Shown: positions 34,701 through 45,343 of the stretch, piece after piece
How the letters are laid out: every line of letters starts with the position of its first letter
How positions within the stretch are numbered: position 1 is the first letter of the stretch
Source of the DNA: Dermanyssus gallinae
Lineage: Eukaryota > Arthropoda > Arachnida > Mesostigmata > Dermanyssidae
Assembly: GCA_003439945.1 (NCBI GenBank)
Contig: QVRM01000977.1
Location: forward strand, 62,001 to 126,000
Length of the DNA: 64,000 nt
Direction of reading: 5' to 3'
Position numbers and translations under genes: made by a program
Notes under the pieces: generated by a model
What the model was told of the DNA's origin: nothing
Databases searched by the model: none
What the model saw: only the letters and a program-made list of their open reading frames with translations

Positions 34701-35990
34701 GGGAAGGCCATCCAGTTCGGTACCACATGGCCACCACCAACACTGTGGCCGCCACCATTACAAGATAAGCAGTAGCCGAGTTCAGCGGCGACTGTACTTA
34801 AGTGGGTGACACTTGTATTCGTGTCGGCAGGCTCAGAACGAGGAAGGCCACAACAGGCTGACCCTACACTAGATGGGGCCAGTAGATATAAGGCCAGCAA
34901 GTTGGAGTCGTACCAGTAGGCCCGCCAAGACACGGGGCACGGCAAGGCTGTGGGCAAAGTCCGGCCCGCAGGGACACTCCGCCATTCGTCGTTCGCAAGC
35001 TCGGAGATGATAGATTGAGAGACTGCCACGGCTGTCCGTCTCGGCACTGTTGGGCTACAGCTGGGCTATTTATCTGTTGTAGCTGCTACCGTTGCTATCA
35101 CTGCTAGCAGTTCTCACCGCGGTTTCGCCGAGGGGTCGACGTGAAAACGCGCCCCACGTCTAGGGGGCGTGGGGCGCGCTTTACACAACGAAGGGACGAC
35201 CACTTGTCCACCACGGCGCCCACTTATGGCGACCCACGGTCGTCCCTGCTCACGAGGCAGCGGCGACGGCGGCGGCGATTGCTCGCCGGCGTGCAACAAG
35301 CAATTCTGCTTGCTCATTCCCTCACACGGCTGTGGTCTGCGACGACACGGTACGCTTGTGGGGTGCTTGCATTCTAAATGCATTTGTTGACTGTCGGCCC
35401 CTTCCTATTCAGGCAGCTAGTTCGAGACGGGCGCCGCCATAACAACCCCGCTGGCCGCCTCTGAACGCCTTGACCTTTCCAGCTAGCCGAAAGTGGCCGC
35501 TTCTTGTTTTTTTCTTGGCCGGGCCGTTCAACCCGCACAAAATAAATACATCGGCCAGCGAGCAGTGCGTTAGAAGGTTGGTAGTGGAAGAGTGGCACAA
35601 GTATGAGAAGATGCATACGAGAGATGTATACGTGCCTCTATAGTTGCACGCATTTCTTCTTCACTCGCGTATATGTAGAATCCCTACTACCGTGTTACGT
35701 TACCGTGTTTAGTGACTCGGCGTGGCGTTCGCCGTTGCAAAACCCACCTCACGTCAGTGAATTTCGGTACATGAAAGATTGGAGGTCATTTGGTACCGTA
35801 ATGCAGTATGTCAGTCAGAAAGTTCTGAGCTCCGCTCTGTTTACCGGATCCTGGTGGGACGAGCGTATGTTGTCGACAGTGCTTATTTATTGTTGTTGTA
35901 GTATGTTTTTAACACATTGCTTAATCCTACAAAGGTATGTAATTTTAACAGCGCTGTGCGTATCGTGGGTGACCAGATGACACATACGAA
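34701..35990. other. GC-rich island
   Basis: CpG-rich DNA with frames open on both strands (34697-35047 minus; 35114-35383 minus; 35141-35377 plus; 35603-35980 plus). None is recognisable. A GC-rich hairpin sits at 35144-35182. It is a possible promoter or exon region. Confidence 0.35.
35144..35182. repeat. GC-rich hairpin, 15-bp arms
   Basis: AAAACGCGCCCCACG pairs with CGTGGGGCGCGCTTT (14 of 15 positions) across a 9-nt loop. It should be stable as RNA or single-stranded DNA. Confidence 0.9.
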
Positions 35991-36960
35991 AGCTCATCTG
36001 GGTTAAGGTATTTTTCTTCTAACACAAACTGATTTTACGTTAGATGCAGATGACGTAGTCTTTCCGGTAAATTTTAGTGCAATGATTATCACATAGGCTC
36101 ACCGAAGACGACATAATAAACCGTCTGCGCACATGAGCTTTGTCCTCAAAAAGAACAAGTAGCATGCTTTTTTCAAGAAACTTCGATGATGAGAACTATC
36201 AATGATAAGAAAAGAATAGTCTCATGATAAGGACATTGTAGTCTACAACAATGATACTCGTTTAAGGTCATGGTCGAAAGAAGGTATTGGACCCATTGTC
36301 TTTATTGAAGCAAATTCGTGCTAAAACGCTCTATCTGTCTAATGGTGTATGAAGGGTGTAGTGTATTATGACCTTCTATCAAACAAAGAAACCATTTATA
36401 GTCAAAGACACTGCCGATAGTTGAAAGCAAGCAACCATCGAAAAACGCTTCAAACAATGAAATCGTACATGCGTTGCATTCCATCCTGACAACGCTTGTT
36501 CGTACATTTTGTGGCAATCTACCGCTAATTTCTGGAGATCACATACGATATTCTATCGCAGCCAACTGAAAGCCTTTGTCCTACTGCCCTGAATTAGCAT
36601 TTACTCCGCTTGCTTTAGAAGAGAACATTTTTGTTGGTCCAGGATTATAAATACTATAACTCTACAAGTACGATATACATTTCAGAATTTGCTTTAAGAA
36701 TTCAAGGGCCCGTTTCACTGATCCAGTACAATATAGTTCAAGAACAAAAAGGTTCGACTCACAAACAGTCTATAACACATCACACGATATCAGAATGTCG
36801 TTACCGGGATGCAAAAAACCTAGGCAGGATGGAACTTCGATTATGGACGACGAAACAGAATCGGCTCAAACGAAAGGACAACGGCACGAACAAGAAGCAC
36901 GAAAGAATGGACGAAATGGAATAAGGGAAAATTGAGGCAGAATCCCTCTATATAAAACTC
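35991..36960. other. Spacer
   Basis: No family recognised. A plus-strand frame from an ATG near 36795 (MSLPGCKKPRQDGTS..., about 46 codons to a stop) looks protein-like but short. Confidence 0.4.
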
Positions 36961-36984
36961 CTTTCGCGCCTAGGTTTCCCATTA

Positions 36985-37865
36985 CAGTTCCACATCACTA
37001 TCTGAAGACCTGCATCCACTACGTCTCCAAACTTATTATTGTCTTGCTGGATCTGCTGGGGTTCGCACGCGAGCAGCCTGTTCGCTGTTGTCTTCAGATG
37101 TCACGTCGACTTGGAATGTGATAAAGACGTCAATACATAATCTGCGCTTTTGTTCCCCCGTGTAGGTCTGGTCCTATCAGCGTCATTGGTCGTGAATGGC
37201 AGCATAGGTGACTAACGGGGCCCCCACCAGTCTTCCCAGAATGCTCGAGATAATTTCCAGAATGGCCCTAGCCACCGTCTGCACGATGCTATTTCTCAAT
37301 CTCAGCACAACCGTCGCAATCACCTGTTGTACCTGGGGTTTGCAATTCTTCCTCAGGTGTTCCGTGGAGCCACTTCTTCTGCGTCTCGGTTTAGGAAGTT
37401 TGCAGTTTACTACAAAGTGATCCATGCTGTAACACTTTAAACATTGCATGGGTTCCCGACATAACCCTTATCAAACCTCTGCCGCCGTGCCGTCTCAACC
37501 CTAGTCGAACCCCTGCTGGGAAATATCCATCCGCGAATGTCAGAATCACCTATTCGGTAGTCGATACAATATTTGTCATCGCGTCCGTAGTTTTCACCCT
37601 AGTTGCTTTAGAAACCCGGAAAGTCTGCCGAGCAGCCATTATTGTAGCCTTCGATATTGAGGGATGCAGACCACATTTAATTTCTCTGAGGACCGCCTTC
37701 CACTGATCCTCGCAGATACCTTTATGTTGACCTACTCCTGAAGCGACAGTAGGGTGGTTCTATCTTCTTCCGCTTCAACCATTAGAAGTTCTCCCCTGGA
37801 CCGGGTAAACTCTGATATCTCGGGTACCTCTTTACCGTCATAGACGTACGTATTCGGTTATTTCG
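36985..37865 (-). mobile_element. LINE-F ORF1 with zinc knuckle and start of endonuclease (antisense)
   Basis: Read on the minus strand, a gag-like ORF1 runs from about 37860 to 37190, broken by stops. Its clearest part is a C-X2-C-X4-H-X4-C zinc knuckle, CLKCYSMDHFVVNC (about 37405-37446), followed by a basic segment PKPRRRRSG. About 400 bases downstream (near 37000) the same strand reads IVMWNCNGKPRRE, resembling the N-terminal WNxNGL motif of an AP-type LINE endonuclease. ORF1 knuckle plus endonuclease is the order found in Jockey/I/R1-type LINEs. The rest of ORF2 is missing. Nucleic-acid binding of the knuckle is family knowledge. Confidence 0.65.
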
Positions 37866-38403
37866 CTAGTGAATTCCTTGCTCGCCAGGCGTGAGCAAAT
37901 GCTTACGACACACGTATATATTTGTTGCGGGCGGCTAAGAAGCCAGTCTGCCATAAAGTTCAGTAAAGTTGGTTTCAGCAGGGTAAAGCATAGCGAAACC
38001 ACCCACGCAGCAGTCGGGAGTCCTCGGGCGGTCCGCCGCGCATTCAAATTTAAATTCTAACGGCTGCTCAACTGAAGTGAGTTAACGCAGTGTTTAGGTG
38101 TCTTTATGGGTGATTGAGCAAATCTCAACATGGCAAGTGATGCTGGGTAGTCGTCGGTTGGAACAGGATCAACGACGCCCTACATAATAAATTCAACGAT
38201 GAATTTTCCAGGCTACACACGCAGTGGCAGCTTAAGATACGTGCCGGCCAGTTCACTGTCGGTATGTAATCGTGGAGGAGTGTCAGACAAAAGGAAAGTT
38301 ACTGACCGCAGCCCTCCATATGAAGGCTGCGCTGCCTATGAGGTGAAGCCACGGCTGACTGCAGAGATGGAGATGGCAAAAAAGAGCGCTAAGACATGGT
38401 TCG
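37866..38403. other. Spacer
   Basis: No gene recognised. Plus-strand frames at 37869-38060 and 38199-38447 are unassigned. Confidence 0.45.
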
Positions 38404-38714
38404 ATACGTCTATCCTCCGTTCCCTACGAGCTTGGAATTCACCGTAAGATATATCTTCAATGCACCAAGAGCCAATACCGCTGAGAGTCAGCGGCCATGC
38501 TGCCACAAAGGTTGCTGGGGAAACATGGACATGTTAAGATATCTAGGGTTTTTCCAGCAGTTTTTGTGGCAGCATGGCCGCTAACTCTTAGCGGTATGGT
38601 CTATCATGTATTCTCAATGAGCATCGCTCAAAGAAAATTCGATCAACAACAGGGACAGAACTGGCGACACCTCGGAAGAGGACAACAATGACTAGCGCAC
38701 GGGTTCCCTAGACC
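38404..38714 (-). mobile_element. SINE1 copy C with internal inverted duplication
   Basis: Antisense SINE1 with 3' part (GAGCTTGGAATTCACCGTAA), body (TCAATGAGCATCGCTCAAAG, GATCAACAACAGG) and head (GACAACAATGACTAGCGC). Unlike the other copies it carries an extra segment of about 50 bp between GAGCC and GGACATGTT. Positions 38475-38523 are an inverted copy of 38550-38597 (TACCGCTGAGAG, GCGGCCATGCTGCCACAA, TTGCTGG). The element can therefore fold into a long hairpin. LINE-A begins immediately after the SINE head. Confidence 0.85.
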
Positions 38715-38734
38715 TTGATTGCAGAATCGCTGGC

Positions 38735-39180
38735 AAAGCAGTGTTATAGATGTCCAGCAGAGGCTAAAGAGAATCGAGGAGAGAGCGGCCCAAGTTGAGG
38801 AGAAGGAGAAGCGCGCAGTAATTATAGAGCAAGAACTGGCCGTAATAATCGACGAAATCAAAAAGTGAACGACAACAAAAAACACGGGACAGTTACGACA
38901 GCAATGAAATAGTTGATGACCTGAGAGAACGGCTGGCCGTTGTTGAGGAGACAACGTCAGTAGTAGCGGCAAATGTAGAAAAAATTGAAAAAATAGATCC
39001 GGGGGAAAAAGATTGAAGACAAGAGGCTCGCCGTTGAAAAGAAGACAGTGGTTTTAGACTTAAGCAACAGTGGCGAAGAGGACGAAGAAAGACAAGACGA
39101 AGAGGGCAGTGCGACAGAGGCGAACGGCGGCAGCAGACGTCAGCAGCAGAGGAGTCCCAATGTTTAAATTTGGACCCGCG
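38735..39180 (+). mobile_element. LINE-A ORF1-like coiled-coil region
   Basis: Directly upstream of LINE-A ORF2, one frame reads VQQRLKRIEERAAQVEEKEK then RAVIIEQELAVIIDEIKK, a strong heptad pattern. After a frame change come TTSVVAANVEKIEKID, then LAVEKKTVVLDLSNSGEEDE, an acidic tail and an Arg/Gln-rich end. Coiled-coil ORF1 proteins preceding RT are common in LINEs and act as RNA chaperones. Assignment to ORF1 here is inferred from position and composition. Stops and frameshifts break it. Confidence 0.5.
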
Positions 39181-39229
39181 AATGGAAGGGAGATATAGGA
39201 CACACAAGGGGATAGAAATTCGTGCGTAG

Positions 39230-41135
39230 ATTATGGGTAAAGTGGATAGATAACTGGGCTGAGAAAATCAGAATAACATCAGAATGTTTGGATAAACACA
39301 AATAGGCGCAAAAAGTAGAATACACAAAACAACTCTTAGTGGCAAGTGGGGAAAAGCTAGTAGGCGAGTTTCATAGGAACACTAACGACGTATATGACAA
39401 TTGCGGTAAGATCGGGAAAGTAGTTCAAAAGAAGGGGGAGCGAAGGTGGTGGCGTGGTGAAATAAATAGGGCAATTTTGGAGCGAAAAAGATGGAGTAAG
39501 GAGCACAGAAAGGTAATGGAAAGGGACGTAGATAATCCAAAAGAATATTGGGCCAATTACAAGAAAGCCAAGAACAGAGCACAAATGTTATTAGAAGATG
39601 CAGATATAAACGCAGACGAGAGGAAATTTAACAGGGACTCTCAGGGGACAGCGACCAAAACAGTTTTCGACTATTTCTAACAAGAAAAACAAGGATGACA
39701 AATAAGAACCAGGATAGAGTCCACGCAGTAGAGGAAATGAACACCGCGTTGCAAGCACTATTTTTTACGGCTGGCGTAAACAGTGTAGAAAAGACAGGAA
39801 CTAGTACGGAGACTACGATCACTGCAGATGAGATCAGATTGACGGGATTTCGGTAGGAATTGTCCAGGCGTTAAAAAATTAGTACGTGTATTATCGAACG
39901 AAGCAATTTAAAAATATATAGGGGGCAGATTCCCGAAGGGTTGGCTCACGAGAAGAGTTTCTAATCTTCCCAAGGAGGGGGTAGATCAGTACATTTTACA
40001 AAATGAGGGACTAATCACAATTACACTTCTAACGTATCGAATATTTTTGCAGGTATTTAAAAGTAGAGTACAGAGTATTCAAGAAACAAAGAGGATATTT
40101 GAAGTGTGGATTTACGGAAGGGTATAGGCTAGATGATCATATTTTTTATTAAGTCAGGTTTTCGAAGCATCGAGGTTGCGGGGACAAAAATGTGTGGCAG
40201 GGTTTTTAGATCTTAAAAAAGCATATGATATAGTGGACAGAACAAAGTAGTATCAAATTATGTTAGAAGAGAGTTTTGAGAGAAGCTGGGTGGTGTTACT
40301 AGAAATTTACAGGAATAGCACGGTTCGAAGAATGATAGCAGCCAGAAAATCTAGAGAGTTTATAGTCGCTAAAATGGTCAGGCAGGGATGTCCGTTATTA
40401 TCGGCGACTTTTTTTTATGTATATACAGAGAATAAAAAGAATGATTAATAGCACGGGTTTAGCGCAGATAGGGGAAGATGGTGTATATATCAAGACACCC
40501 GTGCTGCTGTTTGCTGGCAATATGGTAGTGTTAGGGTGGGGCACTAGCGAAGTTCGACAAATGTTGAATCCATGTGGGGTAGCAGCGGAGTAACTGGGCG
40601 TAGCGTTTAATAAAAACTACAGTTTTAGTATTTAATAGGGTTAGGAAGGAAAGGAAGTTTGTACAACAGGGAAATGACTATATAAGTCAGTACAAGTATC
40701 TTGGAGTGGCCAGGACTACGGGGGATGATTATTTAGAGGGCGAATAAATATATAGTAACAAGGAATATATGGAAGGCCATGTATGCACTAAAATTGACTT
40801 TTGCTAATGCCTCTCTAGTCCATAGCGCGGGGTTGGGAAAGAACCTAGAAACGATACAGCGGGGGAAGTACAGAAGCGTAAATGTCGAGCATGCGGGTTA
40901 GGGATTAAGTCAATTGGACATATTGCAAAATAATGTACGGCCTTGGGTGGGAACAAGGATATAGACTTCTCGGAGGCCCTAGCTCTAGAACCAAACGCTA
41001 GAACGGATCAGATCGATATTAAAAAGAAGAAATTGTCCCAATGGAAAACAAACGCTCACTAGGTAATGGAAAATACATTGATGATATGGATGCGTAGGTA
41101 ATATATGGTGCCGCTCAAAGCGTTCCTAATATACA
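39230..41135 (+). mobile_element. LINE-A ORF2, longest copy (dead RT)
   Basis: This is the longest LINE-A copy. A 113-codon frame (39339-39680) holds the basic linker before RT (RRWWRGEINRAILERKRWSK). RT follows in broken frames: LLSQVFEASRLRGQKCVAGF then LKKAYDIVD (motif A, about 40203-40240), VRQGCPL (motif B, 40379-40397), and LLFAGNMVVLGW (40507-40540), where the catalytic FADD has become FAGN, so both Asp are lost. The thumb and tail (TRNIWKAMYALKLTFANASL) and the shared ending near 41090-41130 match the copies at 4.6-5.1 and 21.2 kb. No endonuclease was seen upstream. The protein resembles tick-genome LINE proteins I recall, which is the main clue to the organism. Confidence 0.82.
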
Positions 41136-41627
41136 TTTCAATTATGTTTATTTCACTCAGATTGAGCATAATATACAGTTCAAAAATGTTTCTTTATAAT
41201 ACTCTATCTTCTTCACGCTTCCGGCGAGAGAAGTAGTGCAGCGATTTTTCTGTCCAGCAAAACACGAATTCCGTACCGTGATTAAGGCGGTGTACCACTG
41301 CGAAAATGAAGCTCAGTTGGTGTTTGGTTTGCTGATTGTAATGCAGCGAGTCGTGGAGAAAACAGACCATTGCTTAGCGGCAGAGTTTTTTTTGGCAATT
41401 GACTCGCACCCGTCAACATTGGCGACCGTTACAGCGCAGAATAACATTTTAACAGCGCTGGATAGCTACGCTTAAGGGCAAGGCTTTTGGCATCTATTCG
41501 TGGACAGTCAGAAAATTCGTGTTGATGAACCATCGCCATTCTGTATGCGTATTTTACAGGCCCGAAGACTTCCTGCTTTTGGGGAAGGGGAACAGAATAG
41601 TTGGAAACCGCAAGTCTAGTTTCCAAT

Positions 41628-41663
<36 letters not shown>

Positions 41664-41756
41664 CAGATATGAAACTCAATTTTTTGCACGCAGCGTCACT
41701 GTTATGTCTATGCGGAAGCGCTTTTAGCTCTTGTTCTTTCAACCTACAGTGTTGTG

Positions 41757-41795
<39 letters not shown>

Positions 41796-41850
41796 GCGTT
41801 TTTTTAAATTGCGTAGCAGATTAGCGCTAACCTCTTACCCTCTCTCTCCC
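41136..41850. other. Spacer with two (TA)n arrays
   Basis: TA arrays lie at 41631-41660 and 41757-41792. The 79-codon frame at 41236-41475 is unassigned. Confidence 0.5.
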
Positions 41851-43095
41851 TCTCTGTGTTCGCAGCACGGAAAGGCAACGCGCAGAGGGCGGGATTCGTT
41901 CGCCTTGCGCTCGTCAAGCTTTGCATAGACGTCGCACTGCCGTCACCGACGACAAAGACAGCGCGACTACGCTACGCTCTTTTCATTGCCGTCGAGCTCG
42001 TGGTTGGTTGGTTGTCTTTGCCGTCATTTGAGCTCTTGGATCTCCGGTGGCTCGTGATCTAGCTGGCGCCGGCGGAACGCACGATCAGCCAACCGGCGCA
42101 GTTCCAGTTCCAGCGACGAGGCCATTGCTCAGCTAGCTAAATCGCTAGCTACTGCTTCAGGCAGGCCTAGAAGAGCAGCCGCCCTTTGGCAGGCAGTGCT
42201 CCCTGGGCCCAGCCAGGGAGTCCTCTGGCTGGGCCCAAGGAGCACCCCTGGCTCCCCTCCCGAATCTAGTTCCGGCGGGGAGGTCCGGGCCGAGGGAGGG
42301 GCTCTGACACGCAACGAACGAACGAAGGAACTGGACGAACGAGAACGACGAATATGCGGGGGTGCAAAGGCGGCAGCGGCAGCCGCGACAGCGACAACAA
42401 CAACAACGACGATGATGACGACGATGATGATGGTGATGGTGCTGATGATGGCGAAGAAAGTGTTACGATGTTATCGTAAAGAGGTCTGGCGCTCGCGCGC
42501 GACAGAGCGAATATTCCGCTTCGGTGCCCGTAAAAGGTTTCGCGTCAAAATCTTAAATCTCTCAAGGGGTCTTGGGCGGGCGGGAAGGAGGTGGGAAGAG
42601 GTGGCGGTACCAAGGAAGAAGTACGATGATAATGATGATGATGATGATGATGATGACGACGACAACAGCAGCAGTAGCAGCGGGGGCGTTACCATCGCTG
42701 GCTGTAGCAGCCGTGCTGCTTTCATAACAACCACCACCACTACCACCACAACCATCAGAACTAACAGTGCCACCACAAGCCGAAGCGGCAAGGCAGGCGC
42801 TTTCCAGCGACCAATCTTATGCCGCGTCGACGTGCGCAATCGCTCGAGCACTGACTACGTTAGTCATAATAACCACTACCCCTCAGCTAACTAACAGAAA
42901 CAAACACGGGCAGGCAGCCGAATGGAACAGGCGAAACGCACATATATAGTCATGTTACATCGTCGCACCGTGACGATGTGGGCAAAGCGACCAAGCAATC
43001 TCTCTCTGCCTGAGATCTAAGCCAGCCGTCGTCTAAGCCGGCGTTTTCTCTATTATGCCCTTCTTATTTTCGCATTCTTCACAGAGTCCCTCCGT
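41851..43095. other. GC-rich island with triplet repeats and a 232-codon open frame
   Basis: CpG-rich DNA preceded by a CT tract. An unbroken plus-strand frame runs from 42196 to 42894, but its translation is dominated by simple sequence (runs of Ala, Thr, Met, Asp, Ser and Thr from GCN/ACN/GAT repeats). It contains a Lys/Arg-rich non-repetitive middle (about residues 90-145). The minus strand is also open over 42471-42851. No domain was recognised. It is either a low-complexity nuclear-type protein exon or a repeat-rich untranslated region. A strong hairpin starts at 42196. Confidence 0.35.
42196..42245. repeat. GC-rich 21-bp hairpin
   Basis: The left arm 42196-42216 (GTGCTCCCTGGGCCCAGCCAG) pairs with the right arm 42225-42245 at 20 of 21 positions across an 8-nt loop (GGAGTCCT). 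It should be very stable in RNA form. The context is a GC-rich island. Confidence 0.95.
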
Positions 43096-43107
43096 CACAG
43101 AGTCCCA

Positions 43108-43192
43108 TCCGTCCCTCTTCAATTAATTCACATGACCGATTTGTGGTATCTGATAGTAAGTATTAATTTGAACTAAGCACACATATTTAGGC

Positions 43193-43270
<78 letters not shown>

Positions 43271-43347
43271 GCTCTTCTATGGGTGCTTAGTTTAAATTGT
43301 TACTTACTATCAAATCGGTCATGTGAATAATTTGAAGAGAGACGGTT
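43108..43347. repeat. (TA)n-centred fold-back, arms of about 80 bp
   Basis: The left arm (43108-43195) and right arm (43267-43347) are imperfect reverse complements. Shared pieces, in left-arm orientation, are TCTTCAA, ATTCACATGACCGATTTG, GATAGTAAGTA and AACTAAGCAC. The left arm has an 8-bp insert (TGGTATCT). The centre is a TA array of about 70 bp (43196-43266), which is itself self-complementary, so the whole 240 bp can form one long hairpin. It is probably a small MITE- or fold-back-type element in which a TA core expanded. Confidence 0.85.
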
Positions 43348-43357
43348 TACATTGTGA

Positions 43358-43820
43358 ATATATATATATATATTTACTATAACGTAATTTATTTATATTA
43401 GAGACTTACGCAAGAAGCATTCCCTGTGGCACCTTGCTTATCCAGTCGTAACTACCACAACAGCCGCTGAAAACGCAGTTTTAAAGCTATGCCTATCTTT
43501 TGTTTCCCTGGCTCCACTTCAGGGAACACCTACCACTGTTGGTAGGGAAACTGCTTCTATAAATTCCAATCATTCTCAATCATAGGACAATACATACATG
43601 CTGATGTCAAAGTAAAGTATTAGTTAAAGAATAGAAGTATTTGTTTTTTACAGACTCGTTTAAAGCAGACGAAACATCTGGTTTCGAGCAAAAGCCTGAG
43701 CCCGCTCTTATTTTCGGAGCTACGAAAGCGTGGTACAACAGGAGAGCCCAAGAATCAAGTCATAATCGTATTGTACGCTAAAAGCCTTGTCACACGTGGC
43801 TACAGCAAGCTTCAGGTTTT
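43358..43820. other. Spacer
   Basis: No gene recognised. A short (TA)n lies at 43358-43373. Confidence 0.45.
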
Positions 43821-43822
43821 GT

Positions 43823-44065
43823 GTGATGGCGTGGTCTAGGAGGCTAGTAAGCTAATTATGGTTGTCATTTTTCGGAATGTCGCCGGTTTGATGTTCCCGC
43901 TGTTGAAATAATTTTTGGAGCGATGCTCATCGAGAGAATATATGATAATCCGTACTGCTGGGAGTCAGCGGCCATGCTATCACAAGGACAGTTAGGCAAG
44001 ACCTAGATCTCTCGGCACGTCTGGCTCTGGGTGCATTGGAGATATGCTTTATGGCGATTCCAACT
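43823..44065 (+). mobile_element. SINE1 copy D (sense)
   Basis: The only long sense-strand copy. The head reads GATGGCGTGGTCTAGGAGGC, TAGTAAGCTAATTATGGTTG and GTCGCCGGTTTGATGTTCCC (B box with one added base). The body follows as GAGCGATGCTCATCGAGA, GAGTCAGCGGCCATGC, CTAGATCTCTCGGCACGT and GGGTGCATTGGAGATATG, ending near GCGATTCCAAC. It gives the 5'-to-3' order of the family and shows that copy C's inverted segment is extra. Confidence 0.82.
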
Positions 44066-44426
44066 TCCTTAAAAATGCTTTTCGATTCTAGCCTCTAGAT
44101 CTTCGGCGTACCGCACGATGAACATGTACGCGACTCTCGTCCGGGCTCGCCAGCTCCTCTGGGAACTCCTGGCCCGGAAAAGAGGCGAGCGTACGATGGA
44201 TGGTCGTACCACGCAATGTACGCAAACCCGAGGCGAAGGTCGGAAATTTAAGCGTTGTTCACATTTATATAGGTGAGTTCTTTCTCAAAATTGTCAAACT
44301 TCCTCGATTTTTATTGGTGAGCAATATGTCGTCTAGACAGTGAGGTGTCGAATCGCAGTCTGCGGTCGTGCTGGGTTTGCTCAGTAAATATATGTTTGTT
44401 GTTGTTGTTATTATTATTATTATTGG

Positions 44427-44770
44427 GTCTCATATGTATAGACCCAGATAAAAAAACAGTTGCAGCAACAATCATATAGCATGAGAGTAATTATATTTGC
44501 GTTCTTTTTTTTTAAATATTCTGCGTTACTTGCCGGTAACGTATTTGCCGGTAACGAAGTCTAACTCATACCGCCTACTTACTTAAGCTTATTCGTCATC
44601 TATTCTTATCGTAATCTTAAAATAAACGTATTCATCCTCCGAGGCATATTCTACCCTTAACCTGTTTTGGACTTTTCTGGACATATGCCCCGACATTTAA
44701 AACCTGTGTTTTCCAGAGCAAACAGAAACGAATTAAAAATCTCCGGGTCTAACGGTTCAGACCCACGATG
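44427..44770. mobile_element. Candidate small element with hairpin ends between TTG/TTA repeats
   Basis: The interval is flanked on the left by a (TTG)n(TTA)n run (about 44395-44426) and on the right by another TTG-rich run (about 44769-44800). Just inside each end is a mini-hairpin of the same form: GGGTCT-CATATGTAT-AGACCC on the left and GGGTCT-AACGGTTC-AGACCC on the right. Inside lies a doubled TTGCCGGTAACG (about 44531-44557). Symmetrical hairpin ends inside a split microsatellite suggest a non-autonomous transposon. No transposase and no other copy were seen. Confidence 0.45.
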
Positions 44771-44818
44771 TTGTTGTTGTGGTTGATGTTATTGTTGTTA
44801 ATATTGCAGCGCTCATGC

Positions 44819-45343
44819 CTATAGTCGACCCCATGTGCCCAGTACGAGGTTGTCGCTTCCCAGTCGGATTTTTATACGTGCATGTTGTTCGCGTAGTGTC
44901 CGATAATTGAACGTGTTGCTAACTCTGCTCAAGGTGGTGTGTGCGTCACCGTATTCGTATGCACGTATCATTATCACGGTGGTAATGTGACCGTTGTGTG
45001 GGTTTGACGGTTTAGGATTGTTCCCGCGACGTCCCCGTCCGATACTGCCCACTCGCGGTCCCGACTGTTTCGTTTGCCAGCCTATCGTCATCGGCCTTCT
45101 GTGGCTGATAATCCTAGGATTATTAGGCCCGCACAACCGGCCGGGAGGGTATTTAGTGTGAATTATTGACGGGTCCTCAGAGGATACTGGTTTGTTCGTC
45201 CGTCCGTCCCTCCGTCCGCTTTTTACGTAGTCTCTCATGGCAATGACTTGTCGTCGACCGATCGTGCGTAGAAGCTTTGCAACAGGTTCCGTACGAGTTT
45301 CTTGAACCCGTATGCGACGGCTTGTTTTGCCGTTACTGTCCAC
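44819..45343 (-). CDS. Unassigned 174-codon open frame
   Basis: An uninterrupted minus-strand frame from an ATG at 45343 to 44819, mixed in composition and free of simple repeats, which is unusual for this window. It is Arg/Thr-rich (MDSNGKTSRRIRVQETRTEP at the start) and has no motif I know. There is no visible signal peptide or membrane segment. The plus strand over the same bases also lacks a clear gene. It may be chance in CpG-containing DNA, a fragment of an unknown element, or an exon. No splice pattern could be assigned. Confidence 0.25.
   Translation of the reverse strand: MDSNGKTSRRIRVQETRTEPVAKLLRTIGRRQVIAMRDYVKSGRRDGRTNKPVSSEDPSIIHTKYPPGRLCGPNNPRIISHRRPMTIGWQTKQSGPRVGSIGRGRRGNNPKPSNPHNGHITTVIMIRAYEYGDAHTTLSRVSNTFNYRTLREQHARIKIRLGSDNLVLGTWGRL

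Noticed and set aside
42196..42894. Confident 232-aa host protein
   Set aside because: Most of the translation is homopolymer-like runs from triplet repeats, the opposite strand is also open, and no domain was recognised. Kept only as an island description.
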